Source of the DNA: Pisolithus tinctorius
Lineage: Eukaryota; Basidiomycota; Agaricomycetes; Boletales; Pisolithaceae
DNA: 64,000 nt
Direction: 5' to 3'
Assembly: GCA_024663395.1 (NCBI GenBank)
Contig: JANFAH010000057.1
Location: 248,001 to 312,000, forward strand
In this document: positions 22,701-34,504 of the stretch, piece by piece
Layout: every line of letters starts with the position of its first letter
Position numbering within the stretch: the stretch's first letter is position 1
Position numbers and translations under genes: made by a program
The notes under the pieces: generated by a model
What the model saw: only the letters and a program-made list of their open reading frames with translations
The model's database searches: none
Told to the model about the DNA's origin: nothing

Positions 22701-23525
22701 TTAATATTCCGCTCGATTTTTACCCATTATGTACGTACTCTGGTCATGACTTCTTTCCTCACGCTGATGCGATCCTTAGCCGTACTCATGGACAAGGGGA
22801 TTATCATAGGCGCTGAACCCGAGTTAATTGCACGAAACAACCTTCCATTCGTGATATTCAGACAAGCAACTAGTGTAAGATGTTTCAACACTCTATGAAA
22901 CTTACTAATAAATGCTTTCAGTCTCATCTATTCCTTCATCATATTTTGCGGATTCATGTGGAGTCAAGCCAGGTGCGAGAAGCCGTCCAACTTGCGACAC
23001 AATATCAGAATCTTGTCTATTTTGCACATGCACTTGAGATCCTTCTTCATATTATAGTGGAATCCGAGGAACCAGGAGATTCGCCCGGTACATCATTGCC
23101 TGCCGTGATAGAATTTCTAGATCACTTCGATGTTGCATTGGATGTCGTTGTTGGTTGTGCGCGGAAAACGGAGGTCACAAGGTGGAGGCGACTCTTCAAT
23201 GTTGTTGGGAGTCCTCAGAAGCTCTTTGAGGTTTGTAATATTGATATATTTGCAACGTTCTTATGCAACCGGCTACGTCCAGATATGCCTTGCGACCGGT
23301 CGACTCAAGACTGCAGGTTCCTACCTGCTGATTTTGCATAACCTTGAACAACTTGACGAAAATAACGAAGATGTCATCCTGCTTCTACGCAACGCTCTGG
23401 ATGCTCAAAACTGGCAGTTATGTAGAGAGCTTTTGCGATTTCTGCGCTCTGTTGATGATTCCGGAGTCGCCCTTAGACATGCATTGGCAGAGACTGGTCT
23501 ATCAGTAGAGAAACTCCGTCCATAA
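19763..23525 (+). CDS. RIC1: Ric1, Rab GTPase exchange factor subunit
   Basis: Ric1 with Rgp1 activates the Rab6/Ypt6 GTPase for endosome-to-Golgi retrograde traffic. About 1,000 residues in more than ten exons. The N-terminal half is a WD-like propeller: MYFPTSAARQLCTVP, LFCALTRNELTVWRVR, ENVAVSWSPDGSRIVIQ, GEVLTLEWSSDGYVLAVGWH, GWAILSIGGRCLASNFGVD. The C-terminal half carries the Ric1 domain: CARKTEVTRWRRLFNVVGSP, KLFEVCNI, ATGRLKTAGSYLLILHNLEQ, then an all-helical end. The KTE-x-x-x-W-x-x-LF-x-VVG block is the family hallmark. Its stop is at 23523-23525. Start is the ATG that directly precedes the first propeller strand. Confidence 0.88.
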
Positions 23526-23861
23526 CATGATGTATACCAGCTTCATCGCGATGCGAGTGACTGAAGGTAGTCTACATAGTCCTAGTCACCATCCACTCTC
23601 TTTCGGTTGTAATTGTAGCATTGTGTCATGGCGGAAACTAATACCCAGCCTCTACTGAGGCCAAGACACTAGACAAATGCTAACGCTAGAGCGCTAAAGC
23701 TCGGGCTCAAGTTCTACCAAATAATTGAATTGCACGACACCTGCTGTGACTTCTGTACTCGCTCCAGATGGCAGTTAACCCTAACCAGGTTATGCCAAGA
23801 TGGAGATTGGCGATGGTATCTCTTACCTCTTACCTGTAAACTACAGACATCAAATACCAAG
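23526..23861. other. Intergenic region, nothing recognised
   Basis: 336 bases between RIC1 and the oxygenase gene, holding the oxygenase promoter. No coding or RNA signal. Confidence 0.45.
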
Positions 23862-25310
23862 ATGCCTGGTGTCGTGTCAATCTCTTATCCTACGTTAGTG
23901 TCGTCACCGCTTTCATTGCGAACTTCCATAGGCGAGTCTGTATCGACTTCTGATGGTAGGGTCGCAATACCTAACTCCCCATTAACGTTCAGAACAAGCA
24001 TTCGGGTCTCATCCCCAGGCACTCGGCATTATTCTCGTTAAGGATCTACCAAGTGTCTACAAGTCTTACAGAGAGACGCTGTTGAAGTTTAGTTACAAAT
24101 ACGCACATTTACCAGAGGATGTCAAAGAGCGTTATACCGATCCGGACAGCAGCTACAGGTGTGAATTCAAGGTACTGCTGAGACACTTGCCTGACAGTGG
24201 TTTGCGGATAGCTTTGGGTGGTCGCATGGAAAGGTTAGCCTTTTTGATGATGTTGAAGGGTACTTACAGATGTGATAACGCAGGAAATTATGAACGGAAA
24301 GCCAGGTGGGTTCTGCGAAGGCCTAGTCGCACGCATTTCTTCAAGCAGTTATCTAGACACTCTAAAAGGGTCTTATTATGCTAACCCCATCGTCGACGTC
24401 CCCAATGTATCGCCAGCATTAAGAGAACAACATCGGGAGTATTACCGAGAAAACATCTGTAAGCGGTTTCGCTCTGCAACAACAGACACTAACCTAAGGC
24501 AGGGCCGGACGCCAATGAGAAAGGTGTCGAGGGGTTCGAAAGTGCATTTAAAGACCTCGGAAGGTAGGATCGAGTGTAATTGGTTGTGTACATGGTTTTG
24601 TCATCGTCGATTCCCCCAGGTTCGTCTTCCAGGTGGGATGTGAGCTGGCTGCGGCCTGCGAGCCTTTTGGTCAGTCGACCAAACCGGCGTCTGCGTGATG
24701 GGTATTTCTTACCGGAATACCCTTAGTTTCAAAGCACTTGGGCGACACGTCATTTTCTCTAGCAGAACTTATTGCTCGTTCGCAAACCACCAAGGCGCGG
24801 CTCCTACATTACTTTCCCCCTAACCCAGCAGATGTGAAAGAGGTGGATGACGAACCCATCGATAGCTGGTGCGGCTTTCATCTTGACAATTCGCTTCTGA
24901 CCGGGCTGTGTGCAGTAAGTCGGTCATTGATGGAACTAACTGTAGATTGAACGTGCGTTTAGGCCGTGTTTTTGCGAGAGGAAGATGACGGACAGCCGAG
25001 CGTGGTTCCCTCCCCTTCCCCAGAATCCGGCTTATATATTCGAACTAGGGGAGGTGAGTTAACCAAGGTTTCGATACCAGACGACTGTCTGGCCTTTCAG
25101 ACCGGCGAAGCCCTTGAACTAGTCACTGGCGGAAGGCTGCGGGCGACCCCACACTGCGTTCGTGTTGGAGGAAGTTGTGAGAGGATATCAAGGGAGACTT
25201 TTGCATTGTTCATGCAACCCGACACACACCAGAAGGTGTCTGCTACTGAGACTTTTGGACAATTCACAAAAAGAATACTAGAAAAGCACTATGGGAAAAA
25301 CTCTATGTGA
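23862..25310 (+). CDS. 2-oxoglutarate/Fe(II) oxygenase family protein
   Basis: A cytosolic-looking member of the isopenicillin N synthase-like 2OG-Fe(II) oxygenase superfamily, a type common in fungi with unknown substrate. The first exon reads MPGVVSISYPTLVSSPLSL. The next resumes AFGSHPQALGIILVKDLP after a probable GC-AG intron (23932-23992). The core carries YANPIVDVPNVSPALREQHR. The iron site is GFHLDNSLLTGLC (H-x-D), the distal His is RATPHCVRVGG, and SRETFALFMQP supplies the Arg expected to bind 2-oxoglutarate. It ends KRILEKHYGKNSM at 25310. About 390 residues. The two conserved His, the Asp and the Arg suggest an active enzyme. What it oxidises is not visible. Confidence 0.82.
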
Positions 25311-25393
25311 TTTGACAGCTGACGAATATCAATACCATCCCACGAAATTCGTTTATACTATAATACAGACAATCGATGGACGTGTTACATCCC

Positions 25394-28300
25394 TTACGGA
25401 TGACGAGACGATGTAGAATTGGAGCGTCGATGATCCGAGGACGCAAGGGCACCAGGAAGAACGGACATCACCGCTGCTGCTAGACTGTGCCGTTTTAGCG
25501 ACGTGGGGTCACTCCGTCGAGAGCCAAACGACGATCGACTTTCATCTGGGTCTGAAACCATGCTCCAGTCTTCACTTCCACGCTGAGAGCCACCTGAGTC
25601 GTATCTCGATCGAGACCCAGCGCCCTCAGGCGTAGGAGACTCTTCAGCTTCTTCAACGGCGTTTGTTGGCCGCTTGATTAAGGAACGCGCATAGTCGAGA
25701 TCGCGGTAGATGGCCTCAATGGCAGTCGCAACCCCATTTTCCTGCGACAGTATGTGAACATCCGAGTTCCGGAATAGCCACACACTTACCGAGCGAATTT
25801 GTTCCCCAACGAGCTTTGCTCGGTCAATTTGCTTCTGGTCCGTTGTAGCAACCACAAGGGCATCCTTTAGATTTTCGACGGTAAGCTTGCGAACGCTGGC
25901 TCCAATCCCCAACGCTTCAACACGGTCAGCCCAGAAAAACTGATCTCCAAAGAATGGCTTGATGATAGTCGGTATTCCAGCTATAAAGGTAGTTCACAAC
26001 GGGGGAATAATTCGAGAAGACACGGACGAACCACGAAGACTAGCCCCAGTTGTGCCAGCACCACCATGATGGCACGCAGCGTCGATGCGTCGGAACAGCC
26101 AGTCGTGAGGTATAGATGAGATGGCGTATATCTGCTTTGGAAGTGGTTCTTCCGGTTCACAAGCTTCCGATGTCTTGGTATGTAGCCTGTCCGACCATCC
26201 TTTGGAAAGAATGGCATAAACACCACTCTCGACAATGGCCTCGATGATACAGCGGGTCATCCCTCTCGGATCAGAGACCACGATACTTCCGAAGCCGATA
26301 TATACCACTTTCTTCCCAGCTTGGTGGGCGTCATCAATGAAAGAGATAAGATCCTGAGGGGGCGTCCATTTCTTAGCCCCTACCTCGGCATCGTCCAGGA
26401 ACCAATAACCTGCCCTGTCTGTTAACACACGGAACATTCGCAGAACCAGCCGGCTTGCCTGTGACACGAATCCATTCCGGCCAGTCAAGGGGCTGAGGCA
26501 CAATCGTCGGACTAAAGTTGTACAAGAAAGGAATCTTGTGGGGTTCCATGCGATCAAGACTCGTATTCTCCAGGTGCAGTAAATTGCGACGCCAACGGTT
26601 AATTTGACCGGAGATTGCACGCCAGAACACTTGATCAAACATCACATAAGACTGACAGAGTAAGTTAGGGATGTGTACTTGGAAAAATCTCCGCATACCA
26701 TGTAGTTATAGCCACCGCCCATCTGACCATTTTTCAGCGCCGTTAATCCTGATGTATTGAAACTCGACTGCGTACCTTGTGGTCAGGAACAGCGAAGGCA
26801 TGAGGGTAGGCTCTGCGTCAAGGATATGACATTGCATTCCTCCTGACAGTAAGAAAACACGAACCTTGTTCGCGTCCACGTCATAGTGAAAGCTCGGAAA
26901 TATGGGATCCTCAAAGCTTCTGCGATGTGATAACCCCCCATTGCGCTCGGGCTCTCAACGAGAACATCAGTGCCTTGACAGGCTTCCCAGGACGTTTTGA
27001 GCAAGTCATCCAACCATCCACGAAACTATCACCACCTAAGTGCTACGTTGGGTGTACAGAGGGAGAAAGTACCTTTAGAAGTCCTTCCTTCAAAAAGGAA
27101 ACGGTAAAAGTGCCATTTTCCACACAGATCCGCATGAGCTCTGCAGGGTCTCCACCAACATAACCAAATTCAATGCCGTGCTTTGAAAGGTAAGACCACG
27201 ACAAAGAGAATGTAGTATAATTGTCTCACAGACTCAATCCACGCTTGAAACTCTCCGTGAGTAGCAATTCTACAGCGATGACCGTCTGCTATCAGGCCTT
27301 TCGCAAGGGCAATATAGGGTTGGACATCTCCTCTTGTGCCAACAGTAAGGAAGGTGAAATGCAACGACTCCTTGGGCTTGAATGTCAAGAACGTAGACGA
27401 GGCGGACGTAAACATGACGGCAGGCAAGGATTCTGACAAGGCCTCTGATGGAGGAGCAGGATCAGTATCGCTAGACGCTGAGTTCCGGGGTTCGAACTCT
27501 TCCAAGATCAGAGCATCGCGCTGGCCTTGGCTCAGTTTCGGGATCTCACCGCCACTGGGACGCTTCCTCAGGTCCTCCATTTGACGCTCTAGGATAGAAA
27601 CGAAGGCGGTCCGTCGGTCCTCAACGCCAAATTCGAAAAACAATTCTTCGTGGCCTTTGATAACAACGGTAAGGCCGTAGTGGCCAAACCTAGTAGCCCT
27701 CGACTTCTCCACATTCAGGATATCTCGAATGGGTAATATCATCTATACTTGATGTCAGTATCATCGGGAAGAGACCGTACACATGGACCTTGCCTTTGTT
27801 TTCGGAGTTAGTGGTCCACTGGATTTAAAACAAAAGTAATTTGACGACACATATAAACGCCCGTAAAGAGGTAGAACTCGAAATAGGTAACCTGAAAAGT
27901 CTTAAATCAAATTTAGCGGTCACCGTAACCCCCGCATAAAAAGCACGTACGACCAAGTAAAACCTCCCTGTCATCAAAGGCAAATGCAGCTCTGAATTTC
28001 TCGGTTGTCTCCGGGTCGACTACAGCTTCAGCTGTCTCCAACACACTGTACCCGAGCTCAGCAGCTGTACCAAGGGGCTGATCGGAGGACGACCGCCGAG
28101 GTGCTGAATAAACCTCCCGCACACTTCCAAGACTTTGGGACGATGTAGGCGTTGGACCGATTCCAGTGGTAGAAACAGAGCTGCCCGCGGCCTTACGGGC
28201 GCTTCGCAGCCAAGAAGGCACGCTCACATTCCAAGGAACACCCGATGGCAGGATCCTGATGGGAGATGAAGTATTAGATTCAATCGAAGGTGTCGTCGGT

Positions 28301-30650
28301 GGGTATGTGTGGTCTCGGACGAGTGCTGGAGTACTCGAGGGTATTGCAGGGGTGGAATTATACGTTGTGGGCGAAGCTAATTCATTAGCAGAGTAAGACT
28401 GAGGTGACGCTGTGATTGGGACGAATGTGCCACGTTTGGATATGTGCGTGTACTCCTCAGCGCCGTTTGGCGGTTCGGGTGAACTGGACATACGAGCAAT
28501 TGGAAGAGGAAGGGAATCTTGAAACGGTCGAAAGAGTAACGATAGTCGAGACGGAATAGCGCCTTTAGCATCGGACGTAGGCAAGCTACGAGCGCGATCA
28601 ATTCCGGGAGCTACACCTGTGGATGGCTTGACGGTTGTGTCTAATACAGCCTGGGGGGACGTGGGGGCCAGTGCACGATGGGTGCGCACAGCATCGCGAA
28701 TGTGGTCCAAAGCAGCTTGTATGTCATGGAAATATGCGAAAAAATAGGAATCCGGGGAGTCGACTTTGTCCATAACTTTGACTTCGATCGTCTCGCTGAA
28801 ATCCATAGCAGTGGATTTCTCTACATCGAGAATGACTGAATAAGGTATAGCAATCTGGACAAAAGTGAATAAATGCAACTTCTTCAAGAAACTGCAAGGC
28901 AACCTTGACGGTGTCCCCCATATTCTGCGCCTTAAACATCACCTTGCGGATTGCTTTGACCCACTCATCCCTGCTCGGAACCGAGTCCGCAGATAACAGC
29001 ACATTCTTCTGATTTGTCCGAAGCCGTATCTCCTTCTCACCTACCGGTTCACAAGCCATGACATATCGCAAATCGACAATCCCGTTCAGAAAGTAAGGAT
29101 CCTATTTGGGAGGTCAGAATATATTCCAGTAAAAAAACGCATCGCAAGAAGCACCGATGAGGACTGGTACCAAGACAGCGCATCATTCTTGAGAACAAAC
29201 CAATATTTAATCCACCGCTTCGTCCGGGTGGCTTTCTTGCTGAGACTTCCAGATTTCAAAATTTGGTCCTGCAAAAGGTTGGAAATGGCAAGTGCCAGTA
29301 ATAAAATATCTGTACCTCTCTACTTGGCATGTGGGCAAAAAAGCATATGTGCGAATTAGTGAGATACATATATCCCTGTAATACTACTCGCGATGAGTTG
29401 CATTTTCCGCCGCAAACTCTGAACTCACAGACGGAGCGCAGCAACCAACACGGCATCTCTGAGGCATAATGAGAATTGGCTCCTAAGTGCATGATGATCA
29501 CCTACCAGCCCAGACTTCATGGAGAACATCAATATCAAAGATCTCCCTGAGCTTCTCCGCCAAGCGAGCTCTGCGACTGACTTTCACAGTCGCCATACTA
29601 CCAGTACGACTGGCTGCCCGCCGTTTTAGGGACGTACTCAGCTCTGCAGCCATAACAAGTGGCGACGCCTCAGGTTTCCGAATGTCGTCCGGCCGCGGAG
29701 TCGTCGCTTCGAAGTCGTCGGCATCGACGTCGTCTTCGAAAGCCATGCTCAACTCCGGATCTGAATCAGTTTCTCCAGACACATCTGCCAAAACAGATCG
29801 TTGTTTCGCTGAGAGGTCAGGGAGGGAAGATCCTATATGTCTCGACCACGCCACCGGACGATAGATGGCATGGATAGACGACGCTACATGTCCCTCTGTG
29901 AATGAGAGGTTCAAAACCGTTGCTCGCGATATCCAAAGGGTGACGTACTGGAGCCGTCGTCAGAGTCGATATTCGGTGCCGTGGAAGACCCCGGATCGTC
30001 GTCATTGTCAGGATCGTCTACCCATGGAAGTGCTTGTAGTGCTTGGATGAGTGTCTGAGTCCCGGCACGCATCTGTCATCAAGTGATTGTAAGATTAGAT
30101 TGCGAGCCCACAGCAGAACCCTTTACGCACAGACCCTACGCCCTGGATCGCTTGCAAGGATGGCCGGTCCGGGAGAGTTGGCGGAGGTGAAGGAGGCCTT
30201 ATGAACGGGGAGTCGTCGATTGAATTGAGGGCAGATGCTCGTTCAGGTAAGGTTTGGGACTGGGTTGAGTCCGCATGTCTCTGAGGACGCGACGGTGGCG
30301 TCGAGAGACCGGTGGCTTGATCTACTTCAGTGAAGGATGTTTCACCACGTCGTAATCGAATGAAACAAAGTACCTTCTGCTTGATCCCGGCCAGGGGTGT
30401 CCTTACCTTTACCCTTCCTATTCGAGCTGAACACACGACGAGATTCTGGAGACGTCGGGGAGGACTGCATTCTTCCAGTAATGCTCTTTCTGAGGTCAAT
30501 GGTCCTTGCTGCGACCCTCTTGATACATTCTTGAGGTGAGACATGGTCTTCTCGGCCCTGTTCGCCGCTCTCGCCCTGAGACGACGGGTCTCGTGCGTCA
30601 TCTGTGGAGACGGGACTGGTACGAGACTTTCGCGGAACTAACCTCGACAT
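25394..30650 (-). CDS. ATG26: Sterol 3-beta-glucosyltransferase Atg26/Ugt51, GRAM-PH-GRAM-GT
   Basis: UDP-glucose:sterol glucosyltransferase, making steryl glucosides; needed for pexophagy in some fungi. About 1,450 residues. A disordered N-terminus ([19 protein letters not shown]) precedes a GRAM domain ([20 protein letters not shown]). A PH domain follows ([19 protein letters not shown], then [17 protein letters not shown]), then a second GRAM domain ([20 protein letters not shown]). The catalytic part begins [20 protein letters not shown]. The acceptor side contains [15 protein letters not shown], and the UDP-sugar site is [20 protein letters not shown], continuing [19 protein letters not shown] Ser/Arg-rich tail closes at 25394. 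The domain order is exactly that of the family. The gene is divergent to a SUR7-type gene across 245 bases. Confidence 0.93.
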
Positions 30651-30895
30651 TGGTGGTCACTGGTATTTCCGAGTGATATGATGAAGTAGTGACTGCTGGG
30701 CGGCACTGCACGTCTGCCTTGAGCGTTCGTCACCCCCGTTTGCTGAAATCACGTGATAGGCTGCGGGGACAACGGCACGCTTGTGTCGCGTGGACGGCAC
30801 AAGTGGGAGTCGCGTTAATTGAACTTCTCTCAGAGGACGACAGTCACGACTTTGCTTCTCGTTTCTTTGCTTCAGCACTGAGAAAAATAACGATA
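30651..30895. promoter_or_regulatory. Divergent promoter, ATG26 / SUR7-type gene
   Basis: 245 bases between start codons, with a CACGTG palindrome (within ATCACGTGAT) at 30750-30755, close to the midpoint. Confidence 0.5.
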
Positions 30896-31923
30896 ATGAA
30901 GGGGGAGTATTGCATCGGAGGCGCATCTTTTCTATCGTAGGGCTTGCAAATTTTCGTGTTCTTCTGGACCTCACTGCCTTCTCAAGTGCCGTCGCTGTGC
31001 TACTCATGATCTTTGTCCATGTATGTCAGAGGAAGAAGTCTCATGGTCACAATCTTATCGACGCCCGCAGGTCGGACAAATCAACACCTCATCAGTCCCT
31101 TATGGAATTTCCATGGTAGCTCGTTCATGTTTTCTTTGCTCTCCTTGACTGACCGCGCTAACACAGGCAACTCTCAACGTCTCAGGCTATGGGTGAAGAT
31201 TCTCACGCGGAGGTTTATCGCCTTATTGACGTCGACGTTCTCCAGCTACGCCCTCTATCAGGCTTTCCAAGATCCCATACAGGGCTTGTACACTGACGAT
31301 GCGTCACTGCCTCTAGGACAGGGGCTTGGGCTTCGACAAGAATATAAATTCGGCTTGTATTCGTACTGTGCCTATGTCAATGGCTCGGCAGGGTCCTGTT
31401 CGAACCACACTGTTGCCAGCAGATTCGAGCCGTACAGCGCCATAACAGCGGACATGCTGCAGAACTACTCGCAATACTCGGATTATATCTTCGTCGATAC
31501 CACGTTCAAGAATTCATCATACCTGGGATACAACTCCCACGTCGCCTATTACTTTTTGCTATTCGGCACGCTCTTTGCGTTTCTCTCATTGTTGACGTGA
31601 GTGCCACTCGGCTTGTTTCCCATTGTTTGCATCGTCTGAAGCTTTGTTCCAGCGGAGTCCTCAGACACACGTTTCTTTTCTTCATTTCAGCCGCGTTGGC
31701 CATCTTGTCCACGATCTTCATCCTGATCGGGGCTGCTATATGGACATCCTTGGTCAAGAAAGCGGAGGGCGTAAACACTTTGCAAATTTCCTCTGGCGTC
31801 CCGGATGGCATAAGCATGTCATACGGGACTGGGATATACCTTAGTTGGGCGGCCTTTGCATGCTTAGCGGCCTCCATTGTGCCATATTTGATAAGGTATC
31901 CGGTTTCTAATCGAGGACTCTAG
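30896..31923 (+). CDS. SUR7/PalI-family four-span membrane protein
   Basis: Members of this claudin-like family sit in the fungal plasma membrane at eisosomes or in pH signalling. My model starts MKGEYCIGGASFLS, with an intron at 30937-30986, then AVAVLLMIFVHV (first membrane span). The extracellular loop is GQINTSSVPYGISM, TLNVSGYG, then YALYQAFQDPIQGLYTDDAS, LGLRQEYKFGLYSYCAYVNG and GSCSNHT. The two loop Cys fall where the family's W/G-L-x-x-C...C motif lies. Three more spans follow: YYFLLFGTLFAFLSLL, FISAALAILSTIFILIGAAI and YLSWAAFACLAASIVPYLI. About 260 residues. The first introns were chosen so that these blocks join in frame; without them the start exon hits a stop at once. Exact role unknown. 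Confidence 0.82.
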
Positions 31924-32157
31924 TCATCTAACCGTGATTTTATAGTTGCTGCACTTACCGTGGATGAGGTGACGTCGGGCACACGAAACAGAATGATGAT
32001 ATGTTGGCGACACGTTTAACGAAAATGATACCACGCACACCCTGACACCCCACGCGAAACCCCTTTTATGTATGGAAATGACGGACAATGAAGCGTACAT
32101 AGTAATGCATATTTATGGCCTGTCGACACGGTGTGTGAACAAAAAAGAGAAGCCAGT

Positions 32158-32242
32158 AGCCCACCGCGAGGGTCGAACTCGCAGCCTTCAGATCGCCTAG
32201 TGGTTAAGAGTCTGACGCTCTATCCGATTGAGCTAGGCGGGC
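32158..32242 (-). tRNA. tRNA-Lys (CTT), with an intron of about 11 nt
   Basis: On the minus strand the acceptor stem GCCCGCC pairs with GGTGGGC. The D arm is TAGCTCAATCGGATAGAG. The anticodon stem TCAGA/TCTGA closes a loop with anticodon CTT, and the T arm holds GTTCGA. An insertion of about 11 nt after position 37 is in the standard tRNA intron site. The B-box GTTCGACCC is intact. Confidence 0.93.
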
Positions 32243-32797
32243 GACAGACAAACTGCGATGCTGTTGCTATAAGTATGTGCCCAAGGGCAATTGCCAATTG
32301 GAAACCGGGTGAACGGTATCTCCGTTTGAGTACAGCCTTGTCGTTGAAAGGAACGCCACACAGTTCCGGTATTCGTTGGACACATGCGTTGCAAGGGTCC
32401 TCACAATACTGCTGCAGGACGGAAGAGGCACCCCGAGCTTTCCATCACTCTTCATCTGATGTGTCGTGGTGATGGAGCGAGGCAAGCTTGCCAAGGGCGT
32501 GGCGCACGCACGGACGGACGACCGACGGGGCTACACGATGCGAGGTCGTGGAAGGCAATGCCAATCACAGCCGCGCATCTACCGTCGGACACCGCCGGTG
32601 CCTTTTGCTGAGGGCGCAAAAGGAGAATGAGTGGATGGAGATGAGTCAGCGACGATGACGATGCCGATGACAAATCGATATTTGTCCGTATAAACAAAGT
32701 GTCGTGTTCCGCAGTCGCTGCTCCTCGTCCACATAACTCCCCACTTGACTCCTCCCAACGCCTTCCGCAACCAACGACGTCTGCGCAGCGCTTGACA
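32243..32797. other. Promoter/leader of the C2H2 factor gene
   Basis: 555 bases between the tRNA and the next start codon. The last 100 bases are C/T-rich, as is usual before basidiomycete start sites. Apparent longer frames here have no domain and begin at non-ATG codons. Confidence 0.45.
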
Positions 32798-33935
32798 ATG
32801 TCTGATCCTCGAGACGACAATTTGTTCTCTTCCTTTGAGCTGTATGGGCCAGAATACGCCAAGCAGCAGCAGCAGCAGCAAGGCCTTGACTTTGTTTCAT
32901 TTCACTCGCCATCTGACATCCTCGCACCTCATCCCGATCTCTTCGAACTTGAATTGGACTCCAGCCTCGCGGCCTTCAACGAAGGGGTCCACCTCCAGCT
33001 TCTCACCGTTGACTCCAACGACGCTTACTCCTTTTTGAGATCCGACACCCCAACGTGTGGCCCCCCTTCCACTATCACAGCTTCCTCCGAGAGCGCCTAC
33101 GAAACGCTCTCTTCTCGTTCCGAGTCCTTTTATAATTTCTCAGACTCCTCCTATCCCACTACGAACTGTCCCTTCCCTCTCGATATCGAAATGGATTTCC
33201 AGCGCATCCGTGTAACGAACAGCGGATGTTCCGAGTACGGTACCAGCGCAGCTGTACAGGCCAACCCCAACAACATGCCCGTCACCGTAGACCCAAGTGC
33301 CTTCGGTGCTTTGCCCATCAGCCCTCGCAGTTCTCCCACTGCGCCCGTTGACCACTCCGTCAAGCGGGCCAGCTACTCCGATTATGGCGGTGCATCCCGC
33401 ATCGCCGCCGTTCCACGGTCCAGCACCGCCGACTTCTACCTGTCCTGTATGGGCACAGATCCTGCCGTCTCCCAGTCCGGCATGTCTCAGCTAGCTGTCA
33501 CGCCCTGCCTCTCTCAGTCGAGGGCCGTCCGTAGTTCAGAGGAACATTCAAGGGACGATCCTCGCAAGAAATATCAATGCCCTACTTGCCCCCGTGGTTT
33601 GTCTCTTCTATCCAATTACATCCCCTCTACGTTGCTGACTGCTGCCAATAGCCTTTGCTCGTGCTTACAACCTGAAGACGCATATGGCAACGCACGATCC
33701 TAACCGGCTGAAACCTCATGTATGCCCCCACCGTAATTGTGGACGTTCGTTCAGTCGCAAGCACGACTTGGGTCGACACCTCGTGAGCATTCATCGGGAG
33801 GAGTCCGTTCGCTCTTTGCCATCCGCAGCGCCCAAGCCTATCGGTGTCGACAGTGGACCGAGGGGATGGTGTGACGACTGTGGCAAGGGTTGGGTTGGCA
33901 CAGCCACCGAATGTTCGTGTGCAGACATTAAATAA
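32798..33935 (+). CDS. C2H2 zinc-finger transcription factor with C-terminal Cys cluster
   Basis: Two exons encode about 350 residues. The N-terminal two thirds is acidic and Ser/Pro-rich, starting MSDPRDDNLFSSFELYG, with a short glutamine run at residues 23-28. One intron after CPTCPR joins two C2H2 fingers in tandem: CPTCPRAFARAYNLKTHMAT with H, then CPHRNCGRSFSRKHDLGRHL with VSIH. Their form (N-L-x-x-H, then R-K-H-D-L-x-R-H) is common in fungal Crz1/Ace1-like regulators, but I cannot name an orthologue. The extreme C-terminus, GWCDDCGKGWVGTATECSC, contains four Cys as CxxC...CxC and could bind another zinc. Predicted nuclear DNA-binding regulator; targets unknown. Confidence 0.82.
32861..32881 (+). 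repeat. Short CAG run encoding polyglutamine
   Basis: Five CAG codons plus a CAA encode six glutamines near the N-terminus of the C2H2 factor. A CAG microsatellite, possibly length-variable between strains. Confidence 0.8.
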
Positions 33936-34504
33936 AATACTCATTTGCGATGACCTCTGGTTCCCTGGTGGGTTGTCTTCTCTCTAGTTTCCGCAGCAAA
34001 TTGATGTCGGATATTCAGGCCGGGCGATACTTGTCGCCAATCGCTTCGTCGTAGTTGATGATTGATTCGTCTGCTGCGCACATTTGTGACGTGTTCAGTC
34101 ATCCATTCTACGCGTTTTTATTCGTGTATCCGTATCGTACCGTTCGTGCTATGTCACGGACCCAGCGACGAACGTGATCTCGAGCTCATGTATGGCAAAG
34201 GGTATTTTAACTGGTGCCTTCCGCGTATCTATGTTCTTTACTCGGCTGCCCTCGAACATTTCTATATGATTTTGTATATACCTAAACTGTGGATGGTCGT
34301 AACTATTTTGCTGCTTCGACGTCTCCCCTTCCGCCGCCTGCTTTTCATATTTTACCTGCATTTTGCTGTCTGTTGGGTGAAGGTGTGGTGGAATTCGATC
34401 AGGTTGTGGGCGATCACGTGCCCTGCGTATCCAATTAATTTCCGACCCTCTTGCAGAGGCAATGTTAGTACAAACCATTGCAACACCCCCTGTAAACTGT
34501 TGAT
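33936..34504. other. Intergenic region upstream of AP-3 sigma
   Basis: 569 bases, T-rich, with a CACGTG at 34415-34420, about 90 bases before the AP-3 sigma start codon. Open frames of 100-150 codons across it have no family features. Confidence 0.45.
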
